A DNA stretch of 64,000 bases, from assembly GCA_002968845.1 (NCBI GenBank), contig PVBG01000014.1, forward strand, positions 1-64,000, given 5' to 3'. This stretch comes from Neorhizobium tomejilense (GTDB lineage: Bacteria > Pseudomonadota > Alphaproteobacteria > Rhizobiales > Rhizobiaceae). Position numbers and translations under genes: made by a program. The notes below the pieces were generated by a model. That model was not told the origin of the DNA and ran no database searches. It saw nothing but the letters and a program-made list of their open reading frames with translations. This document shows, piece after piece, positions 9,301 through 14,589 of this stretch (the first letter of the stretch is position 1; each line of letters opens with the position of its first letter).

Positions 9301-10163
9301 GTATCCTCGATTTCGGAGACAGCGGCGATCACCTCGGCAAAATCGTCCACCGGCTCGGCCTCGACCGTGAAGTCCTCGGTGTCGTCGCTCGCAACGGATT
9401 CCGTGGCGTCCTCGCCGATCTCGGCATCCGCCTGATCGTCTTCGACGAGCGTCGGTGCCTCGTCGCGGGGCTCATACCCGTTAGCGACGGCGGCGCGGCC
9501 CTGTTCCGTCTCGACCGTGAACAGGAGATGCAGGGCCGGTTCGCTGGAGAGCTTGCCGATCGCAGCCGGCAGGTAGCCCTTGGAGGTCGGGATCGGGCGC
9601 TTGACGAGGCGGCTCGGATCGGCGCCCGCCATGGTCGCCATCATCTTGGCCGTCTGCACGGAAACGCCGAGGCCTGCGAATTCGGCCGAGGCGGCAAGCA
9701 CCTCACCATTTTCGTCGATCACCGCCATATGCGTATCGGGATCGTCGAAGCCTTCGATCATCCGGGCAGCAGAGGCCGGAGGCGCGAGCCTGCCTCGTTC
9801 CACCGGCGCACTGAACAGCACGGCCGTTTCGCCCTGGACCTGGACAAGCTCGCAGATCGCCTGCACGGGAATGCGCTGGAAACCGGAAGCGACGCGGATC
9901 GTCAGGTTGCGAATGTCGCCGACTTCGCCGAGCTGGCGCGCGGCCGCTTCGATCTGACGGAAGGCGATATCGACGCGGTTCGGACCCTGGTCGAGGAAAT
10001 CGTAGATGGAGCCGAAACCGAAAAGATCGGCGCCGCGCCCATTCGCCCAGAGGGGGCTTTGCATGTCCGGAGAAAACAGCACGATCGCTTCGCCTGCTGC
10101 AAAACGATCGCGGACGCGCTCGTGCACGGCAATGTCGATGAACGGGTATTGAACTGCAGACAT
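6312..10163 (-). CDS. cbrA: PdhS/DivJ/PleC-family sensor histidine kinase CbrA
   Basis: A very large (about 1283 aa) kinase without clear membrane helices. The N-terminal 225 residues look PAS-like. Long Glu/Asp/Ala-rich linkers follow (roughly 230-385, 520-610 and 670-760), flanking a PAS-like unit near 390-520. Two more PAS units come before the HisKA domain (phospho-His in VSHEIRTPLNAI, about residue 1061) and an intact HATPase with DTGIGM and GTGLGL. The GFADMMASERFG helix is typical of the PleC/DivJ/PdhS group that acts on DivK and PleD. In S. meliloti, cbrA sits between acsA2 and phaP1 and controls the CtrA cell-cycle pathway, as here. The start is the ATG at 10163. Confidence 0.85.
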   Translation of the reverse strand: MSAVQYPFIDIAVHERVRDRFAAGEAIVLFSPDMQSPLWANGRGADLFGFGSIYDFLDQGPNRVDIAFRQIEAAARQLGEVGDIRNLTIRVASGFQRIPVQAICELVQVQGETAVLFSAPVERGRLAPPASAARMIEGFDDPDTHMAVIDENGEVLAASAEFAGLGVSVQTAKMMATMAGADPSRLVKRPIPTSKGYLPAAIGKLSSEPALHLLFTVETEQGRAAVANGYEPRDEAPTLVEDDQADAEIGEDATESVASDDTEDFTVEAEPVDDFAEVIAAVSEIEDTEEPEEEISLEAGGDVAPVQSADFEEPAEEVAPEEDMLAADAEALSSDDAIETAEELVSPTAIEETSAAQLETVEAAPVIQPAAEITAPEPAGFVFRGDGRATRFVWKIDAEGRFREVSSEFADAVGPHAADINGMAFTDLAALFHLDPEGKITELLQKRDTWSGKTIWWPIEGTSLMVPVDLAALPTYTRTREFDGFRGFGIVRIGDAAEDPNAVGLTLTRAVPEDVAEPEAETVFESYEVPVDTSELVAEDGLQGEAEDAIAGSSEYGEPAAEASVTEELEVAEDAEQPAAAEDISADAAPSEDLLPEPAQEDAPQPSKSGRQIPSLLDWPAGERPALRIVDNAGRRHSDKVIQLEERRSNRRDGLTPVEQAAFREIARQLDNFVGRRNEEKTPEASTEAEAPAIEQNEPSAIEPAQFEHEAVHKEPVAPVSEEISEEEAIAFAEDANQAFADGPIEPTEDTETAVEAPADPHPELSDRELLSQMIPVRERIGLSAEIVDQMPVALLVHSGDTLIYGNPEFLRLTGYASIDELAEVGGLDALLQRQDLEGKTTEAGGMVVVRADDVLVPVTARLQSVRWDNSTVLMLALMPVVAETQSSTEDGEAAAVISLRAPRAADQLAKLQVEVTELRAILETATDGVVIIGADGDIRSLNRAASALFNYDNEEINGKPFVTLFAHESQRAILDYLAGLAGHGVASVLNDGREVIGREASGGFLPLFMTIGKLTSSNGYCAVIRDITQWKRTEDELRTAKRAAETANAHKSEFLAHVSHEIRTPLNAIIGFADMMASERFGQIGHARYVEYANDISRSGRHVLDIVNDLLDISKIEAGEMELDFVAVGLNEAVSEAVSLVQPQANGQRVIIRTALSHAVPQVVADPRSIKQIVLNILSNAIRFTPSGGQIVVSTAYETNGNVVLRVRDTGIGMTRSELELAMKPFRQVASASRKRGDGTGLGLPLTKAMVDANRAAFAITSAPNEGTLVEITFPSPRVLAN

Positions 10164-10295
10164 AGGCAAAACCTACAGGGCGTTTGTGACCGGATTTCTA
10201 CGTAGTTTAACGGATTGTTAATAACCTTCCCCTGGCTTCGGGTCGAGAGCGGCGCCGTCCAAACCTCCGATAGGGTTAATTCCGGGACTCATTTT

Positions 10296-10345
10296 ATTGT
10301 GCAGCGCACAATCATATTGCAATGCACAACGAGATGGTCTATATA
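10296..10345 (+). promoter_or_regulatory. Phasin promoter with overlapping operator (PhaR-like)
   Basis: A -35 TTGCAA (10316-10321) and a -10 TATATA (10339-10344) are separated by exactly 17 bases. Directly upstream is a perfect palindrome TTGTGC-AGC-GCACAA (10296-10310), and a degenerate second copy TTGCAATGCACAA (10316-10328) covers the -35. TGC-rich palindromes at phasin genes are known targets of the polyhydroxybutyrate-sensing repressor PhaR (AniA); assigning this site to PhaR is inference. Confidence 0.65.
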
Positions 10346-10400
10346 AGAGGCATGACATCTTCGGTTCTGCCGAAGAAATCGCCAACGAGGACCTGAAACG

Positions 10401-10847
10401 ATGGCATACAAGACCGACGATATCTTTTCCTTCTCCGCTTTCGATCCGTCCAAGATGACCGAAGGCTTCCGCGACTTCGCCGAAAAGGGTGCCACCCAGT
10501 CTCGCGAAGCCTATGCTAAGATGAAAACCGCTGCCGAGGAAGCCACCAAGACGGTGGAATCCACAATGCAGTCGGCTCAGGCTGGTTCTGTCGAACTCGG
10601 CCTCAAGGCGATCGACGCTCTGCGCACCAACGCCGAAACCTCGCTGACCCATATGGAATCGCTGCTCGGCGTGAAGTCCTTTGCCGAACTGATCGAACTG
10701 CAGACCGGTTTCATCCGCAAGCAGGCTGAAATCACGGTTGAGCAGGCCAAGTCCATGCAGGACACCGCCCGCAAGATCGTTGAAGACGTGACGAAGCCGG
10801 GCAAGGAAGCCGCTGAAAAGGTCATGACGACCTTCAAGGCTGCCTAA
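10401..10847 (+). CDS. phaP1: Phasin (polyhydroxybutyrate granule protein)
   Basis: 148-aa, Ala/Lys/Glu-rich, predicted all-helical protein of the phasin family, which coats polyhydroxyalkanoate granules and limits their coalescence. No signal peptide. The middle (residues 50-110) is amphipathic helix with the phasin-like SVELGLKAIDALRTNAE. GAGGA lies just before the ATG. The promoter carries a PhaR-type palindrome and the gene ends in a strong terminator, so it is transcribed alone. The codons are highly biased, as expected of an abundant protein. The position next to cbrA matches S. meliloti phaP1. Confidence 0.9.
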   Translation: MAYKTDDIFSFSAFDPSKMTEGFRDFAEKGATQSREAYAKMKTAAEEATKTVESTMQSAQAGSVELGLKAIDALRTNAETSLTHMESLLGVKSFAELIELQTGFIRKQAEITVEQAKSMQDTARKIVEDVTKPGKEAAEKVMTTFKAA

Positions 10848-10869
10848 TTCCTAGGGCGTGATTTTAAGG

Positions 10870-10903
10870 AGAAGGCCGGAGCATGCTCCGGCCTCTTCTA
10901 TTT
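10870..10903 (+). terminator. Intrinsic terminator of the phasin gene
   Basis: GGCCGGAGC / GCTCCGGCC stem (10874-10893), extended by AGAA on the left against the TTCT at 10896-10899, and followed by a T-rich tract. It lies 22 bases after the phasin stop. Its 3' part is the start of a 21-bp tandem duplication. Confidence 0.75.
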
Positions 10904-10937
10904 GCGGGATAGGACTTTCTATTTGCGGGATAGGACT
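10896..10937. repeat. Perfect 21-bp tandem duplication
   Basis: Two adjacent identical copies of a 21-base unit (10896-10916 and 10917-10937), beginning TTCTATTTGCGG and ending ATAGGACT. It lies between the phasin terminator and tRNA-His and duplicates the terminator's T-rich tail. It looks like a replication-slippage duplication; no function is evident. Confidence 0.9.
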
Positions 10938-10994
10938 TGCAAAAAAAGTCCGATCGCCGTATGTGACCCCCCAACGGCGCCCAAGGGCGTTTGT

Positions 10995-11071
10995 GCGGTT
11001 GTAGCTCAGTTGGTTAGAGCGCAGGTTTGTGGCACCTGAGGTCGGAGGTTCGAGACCCCCCAACCGTACCA
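10995..11071 (+). tRNA. tRNA-His (GTG anticodon)
   Basis: 77 bases with CCA encoded. Acceptor stem GCGGTTG / CAACCGT, D-arm GCTCAG...GAGC, anticodon stem CAGGT / ACCTG with loop TTGTGGC (anticodon GTG), and T-arm with GGTTCGAGACC. The discriminator base is A73 and no G-1 is encoded opposite it; the first pair is G1-U72. Loss of the otherwise universal G-1 and C73 is a known feature of alphaproteobacterial tRNA-His. Confidence 0.95.
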
Positions 11072-11233
11072 TTTCTTCCAGATCAAGAGTTTTGTCGGAA
11101 CGGATGGCACTCCGAGTGTTTAGGCACTCGTGCACCGTGATCGACCAGGTCTGCCGCTGAATTCCGCCCTTGAATTGTCGCGAACGGGTTGGTTACCCGA
11201 TAAATTATCGACCCAAGGCATCTTCCCGCCGGC

Positions 11234-11878
11234 TCACCAGCGGAGCAGCCGGGGCCCCAGGAGCGCGCCGAGAATGCCGGTCAGCAGGATGCCGAGCGAA
11301 TACCAGATGAGCACGAAGGGCATGCCGTTCTCGGTGCAGAACCAGGAATAGACCCAGGCGCCGGCAGCACCGGCCGCAATCCCGGCGATGAAGCCGGTGA
11401 GCCTCAGGTCCGTCGGCGCGCCGCGGCGCAGCACCCACACGTTCCCGGCAAGCACCGGCATCGCGAAGAGGAAGATCAGCAGAGGGCAATGCAGCGCTGA
11501 CGATCCGATGATCAAGGAGCGATAGGTCTCAGCCGGCGACATCATCAACTGGCCGGCCGCAACCACAGCCATGATCACGACGATCGCCGCCGCGAACTGG
11601 AAGAACCGCCCCCTGGAACCGTCAGGCCGCGCCAGATGGTAGGCGGCGAGGAACGCGGCGATCGCCAGCAGCACGTTATAGGCGGACTTGATCCAGAACA
11701 CCGGCAACATCAGAGCTTCCGCCATGTCTAGGCGCAGGCCGAGGACCGCCAGCATCAGCACCAGCGACACGGCGAGCGCCGGCAGCACGCCGGTCACGAA
11801 GCGGCGTGCCAGCGCATGGCGCGGCACAGGCTTCAATTCGCCCACCAGGCTGTCGATGACGTCGTCCGTCTTTCTCAC
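11234..11878 (-). CDS. nrsF: NrsF-family membrane anti-sigma factor
   Basis: 214 aa with six predicted membrane helices (about residues 26-46, 60-80, 90-112, 125-145, 158-178 and 188-208) and a short cytoplasmic N-terminus. This is the DUF1109/NrsF architecture: in Caulobacter NrsF holds the ECF factor SigF at the membrane and releases it under oxidant or metal stress. Two cysteines are visible (in SSALHCPLLIF and YSWFCTEN); conserved Cys residues of NrsF have been implicated in sensing. Its ATG overlaps the sigma gene stop by four bases, so the pair is co-translated. Confidence 0.85.
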   Translation of the reverse strand: MRKTDDVIDSLVGELKPVPRHALARRFVTGVLPALAVSLVLMLAVLGLRLDMAEALMLPVFWIKSAYNVLLAIAAFLAAYHLARPDGSRGRFFQFAAAIVVIMAVVAAGQLMMSPAETYRSLIIGSSALHCPLLIFLFAMPVLAGNVWVLRRGAPTDLRLTGFIAGIAAGAAGAWVYSWFCTENGMPFVLIWYSLGILLTGILGALLGPRLLRW

Positions 11879-12423
11879 TGTCCGCCTCGCAATTTCTCCG
11901 CCAGTGCCTTGATCCCTCTATGAATGCCGACCTTGACGGCCGATTCCGATTGGCCGGTCCGGCTTGCCGTATCCGCGACGGATTGGCCCTCGAGCTTCAC
12001 CTGGCGGATCAATTCCCGCTGTTTCGCCGGCAGGCCATCCAGAAGCCGTTCGACATCCATCCGTGCCGTCAGGCCTTCCTCGTTGTAGTCGCTCTCGAAA
12101 TCCTCGCCGAGCTCCGTTTCCGCCATCATCCGGCTGCCGCGGCCGCGATGGTGGTCGATCAGCTTGTAGCGGGCGATCGAGAAGAACCATGCGGTAAACG
12201 GCCGCTCGCGATCGTAAGTTTCCCGGCGGGAATGCAGCGCCAGCAATGTTTCCTGGACGAGGTCTTCCATGTCCGCTTTCGTCGCAACAGCCATTCGGCG
12301 GCTGTAATATCCGATAAGCAGGACGCGCACTGCGTTGAGCAAACGCCGATAGGCGGCCTCGTCCCCATCAAGAGACAGAAGCATCAGGGCCTTCAGGGCT
12401 TCTTCCGAATGGGTGCTCGTCAT
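11875..12423 (-). CDS. sigF: ECF sigma factor, SigF (ECF16-like)
   Basis: 182-aa extracytoplasmic-function sigma factor. Region 2 contains DLVQETLLALHSRR and TAWFFSIARYKLIDHHRGRG; region 4 contains QRELIRQVKLEGQSVADTA. Linkage to an NrsF-type anti-sigma places it in the ECF16/SigF group. The start is the ATG at 12423 (an in-frame TTG lies at 12432). The proposed -10 ends at 12440, so the leader would be only about a dozen bases with no clear ribosome site, perhaps leaderless or nearly so. The promoter has the motif it is expected to recognise, which suggests self-activation. Confidence 0.9.
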   Translation of the reverse strand: MTSTHSEEALKALMLLSLDGDEAAYRRLLNAVRVLLIGYYSRRMAVATKADMEDLVQETLLALHSRRETYDRERPFTAWFFSIARYKLIDHHRGRGSRMMAETELGEDFESDYNEEGLTARMDVERLLDGLPAKQRELIRQVKLEGQSVADTASRTGQSESAVKVGIHRGIKALAEKLRGGQ

Positions 12424-12439
12424 GCTGTTCAAATGATTA

Positions 12440-12464
12440 TTCGGAGAAGCACATAAACGGTTAC
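12440..12464 (-). promoter_or_regulatory. ECF-type promoter of the sigma factor gene
   Basis: On the minus strand: -35 GTAACC (12459-12464), 15-base spacer, -10 CGAA (12440-12443). The same element with the same spacer faces the other way 56 bases further on. GTAACC...CGAA is close to the SigF promoter consensus reported in Caulobacter (from memory). Confidence 0.7.
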
Positions 12465-12519
12465 ATCCGGAATGGAAAATAATCCGGATGCTTTCGGCCT
12501 ATCACATAACCGTGACGCT

Positions 12520-12544
12520 GTAACGACTCTCTGCGTGGGTCGAA
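12520..12544 (+). promoter_or_regulatory. ECF-type promoter of the Met-rich protein/cytochrome/molybdoenzyme operon
   Basis: -35 GTAACG (12520-12525), 15-base spacer, -10 CGAA (12541-12544). It lies about 65 bases before the Met/Lys-rich gene and mirrors the sigma gene promoter, making a divergent sigma-dependent pair. Confidence 0.7.
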
Positions 12545-12608
12545 TTGATGGTTGTGAGCCTCGGCACGCAGCCGGCGGACACATCGATTGATCCCAGGAG
12601 GACATCCC

Positions 12609-12872
12609 ATGACCAAGCTTCTTTCCAGCCTCGCAGCCTGCACCTTTGTTGTCGGCCTTTCGCTCGCCGGTGCGGCGAACGCCCAGAGCAGCACGAGCAC
12701 CGACACGATGAAGAAGGACTCCATGAAGACCGACGCCATGAAACCGGATGCTATGAAGAAGGACTCGATGGCGACGGGCAGCACCAAGACCGACTGCATG
12801 CACAAGGCCGGCATGGAAAAGGATGCGATGAAAAAGTCCGAGATGATGAAGGCCTGCGACGCGATGAAATGA
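12609..12872 (+). CDS. Secreted Met/Lys-rich pentapeptide (MXKDX) repeat protein
   Basis: 87 aa: a 25-residue Sec signal peptide ending AANA, then a 62-residue mature chain with 11 Met and 13 Lys in degenerate five-residue repeats such as MKKDS and MKTDA. It matches the MXKDX pentapeptide repeat family known by pattern only. Two Cys (in TDCMH and KACDA) could bond or bind metal. ATG 12609 is chosen for the AGGAGG ahead of it. First gene after an ECF-type promoter and next to MsrP-like genes; I infer a role as a sacrificial methionine sink or metal ligand in the periplasm. Confidence 0.85.
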   Translation: MTKLLSSLAACTFVVGLSLAGAANAQSSTSTDTMKKDSMKTDAMKPDAMKKDSMATGSTKTDCMHKAGMEKDAMKKSEMMKACDAMK

Positions 12873-12954
12873 TTTGACCGCGGCCGCTGAAACTTTCTGC
12901 CCGGCGGCCGCGTCTATCTTCTGGAGCCCGATTCCCGCATTCGGAGGAAACACC

Positions 12955-13809
12955 ATGGCCACGATCGATGCCGGCGCTGCGACCGGCCGGACGGTCATCT
13001 ACCGCCACAGCCTGCTGGTGCGCTTGTCGCACTGGGTGAATGTGCTCTGCATGACTGTGCTGCTGTTCAGCGGCCTGCAGATATTCAATGCCCATCCGGC
13101 GCTGTACTGGGGCCAGTACGGTGCGAATAACGATCCTTCCTTCATTTCCACGGAGGCGGTCGAGGATGGTGACAAGGCGAAGGGCCTCACGCATATCGGC
13201 TCGCTCACCTTCGACACGACCGGATTTCTCGGCGTTTCCGACGTGGACGGCGAGGCGACCGCACGAGGGTTCCCCGATTGGCTGACGATCCCGAGCTATC
13301 AGGATCTCGCAAGCGGCCGGCGCTGGCATTTCTTCTTTGCGTGGCTGTTCGTCATCAACGGCTTCATCTATCTCGCCTATGGATTGGTGAGCCGTCATTT
13401 CCGCCGCGATCTCCTGCCGGCCCGGGACGAACTGACGCCCGCCCATATCGGCCACGAAATCGTCAATCACGCCCGGCTGCGGTTTGCGAAAGGGCCGGAG
13501 GCGCGGCATTACAACACGCTGCAGAAGCTCAGCTATGTCGCGGTGATCATCCTGCTCCTGCCGCTGATGATCCTCACGGGGCTCACCATGTCGCCCGGCT
13601 TTAATGCCGTGGCACCCTGGCTGCTCGATGTCTTCGGCGGCCGGCAGTCGGCCCGCACGATCCATTTTCTCACCGCGTTTTCGCTGGTCGCCTTCGTGGT
13701 GGTCCACGTCGCGATGGTGATCCTGTCGGGCGTCTTCAACAATCTGCGTTCGATGATCACCGGCTATTACGCGATCGACCAAGGGGACATTAAGGGAGGC
13801 AAGCAATGA
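12955..13809 (+). CDS. Cytochrome b561-type membrane protein
   Basis: 284-aa integral membrane cytochrome of the b561/Ni-hydrogenase cytochrome b family. Four helices at about residues 20-42, 120-145, 195-215 and 235-260, with candidate haem histidines in RLSHWVN, RRWHFFF, TIHFLT and VVHVAMV. ATG 12955 is chosen for the GGAGGAAAC before it. A roughly 80-residue loop separates helices 1 and 2. Its stop overlaps the ATG of the molybdoenzyme gene, so it probably feeds quinol electrons to that protein, as MsrQ does for MsrP, though the fold is b561 rather than MsrQ. Confidence 0.85.
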   Translation: MATIDAGAATGRTVIYRHSLLVRLSHWVNVLCMTVLLFSGLQIFNAHPALYWGQYGANNDPSFISTEAVEDGDKAKGLTHIGSLTFDTTGFLGVSDVDGEATARGFPDWLTIPSYQDLASGRRWHFFFAWLFVINGFIYLAYGLVSRHFRRDLLPARDELTPAHIGHEIVNHARLRFAKGPEARHYNTLQKLSYVAVIILLLPLMILTGLTMSPGFNAVAPWLLDVFGGRQSARTIHFLTAFSLVAFVVVHVAMVILSGVFNNLRSMITGYYAIDQGDIKGGKQ

Positions 13810-14582
13810 CCAGCATCCTCACCCGCCGCCGCTTTCTGATCGGCGCGACCATGACGGCTTCGGCGCTCGGTTTGAACGGCTGCGACGCGCTTGTCGAAAG
13901 CGACCGGACGAAATCGGTCCTCAAGATCGCCGAGGGGCTTTCGATGAAAACCCAGCGCTTCCTGCTCGGCGACAACGCGCTGGCGCGCGAGTTCACGGAG
14001 GCGGACCTGTCCCCGGTATTCCGCGCCAACGGCACCAGCATGCCGGACAATCCGCAATATCTCGACTGGATGAGCCGGCAGTTCTCGACGTGGAAGCTGG
14101 AGGTCGGCGGCCTGGTCGAAAAGCCGATGCAGCTGTCGCTTGCCGAATTGAGGGCCCTGCCGGCCCGCACCCAGATTACCCGGCACGACTGCGTCGAAGG
14201 CTGGAGCGCCATCGGCAAATGGACCGGCGTGCCGCTCGGCGCTCTGCTCAAGACGGTCGGCCTGAAGCCCGAAGCCCGCTACATCGTCTTCCATTGCGCC
14301 GACGAATACGAAAAGTCGCTCGATGGCAGCGGCTGGTACTACGAGAGCATCGACCTGGTGGATGCCTTCCATCCCCAGACCATTCTCGCCCACACGATGA
14401 ACGGCCGGGACCTCGAAGTCGCGCATGGCGCGCCGCTGCGGCTGCGTGTCGAGCGCCAGCTCGGCTACAAGCACGCAAAATATCTGACCCGCATCGAGGC
14501 GGTGGCCGATCTCGGTCGCCTTTATGGCGGCAACGGCGGTTTCTGGGAGGATCGCGGCTACGAATGGTATGCCGGGATCTGA
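13806..14582 (+). CDS. Exported molybdopterin oxidoreductase, MsrP/sulfite-oxidase-like
   Basis: 258 aa. A Tat-type signal (TRRRFLIGA) is followed by a possible lipobox-like LNGC. The sulfite-oxidase fold is marked by ITRHDCVEGWSAIGKWTGVP, whose Cys (about residue 128) would ligate molybdenum. Shorter than E. coli MsrP, so perhaps a distinct subgroup. MsrP repairs methionine sulfoxide in periplasmic proteins using electrons from a membrane cytochrome; coupling to the cytochrome gene upstream (ATGA overlap) and an ECF promoter suggest a similar repair role. The substrate is inferred; other sulfite-oxidase-type reactions are possible. Confidence 0.8.
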   Translation: MTSILTRRRFLIGATMTASALGLNGCDALVESDRTKSVLKIAEGLSMKTQRFLLGDNALAREFTEADLSPVFRANGTSMPDNPQYLDWMSRQFSTWKLEVGGLVEKPMQLSLAELRALPARTQITRHDCVEGWSAIGKWTGVPLGALLKTVGLKPEARYIVFHCADEYEKSLDGSGWYYESIDLVDAFHPQTILAHTMNGRDLEVAHGAPLRLRVERQLGYKHAKYLTRIEAVADLGRLYGGNGGFWEDRGYEWYAGI

Positions 14583-14589
14583 AGAGGCT

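Noticed and set aside
7770-10205. An 811-codon open frame on the plus strand, opposite cbrA.
   Set aside because: It mirrors the codon pattern of the cbrA gene (GC-rich third positions on the opposite strand), has no ribosome site, and its translation is Arg/Leu/Gly-rich without a recognisable domain.
11096-11120. GGAAC...GTTT after tRNA-His as a general-stress (EcfG-type) promoter.
   Set aside because: No gene lies downstream on that strand, and spacing fits only loosely.
10995-11233. tRNA-His as an integration site for a mobile element.
   Set aside because: No integrase gene, and no repeated tRNA 3' end was seen downstream; the flanking genes are ordinary chromosomal genes.
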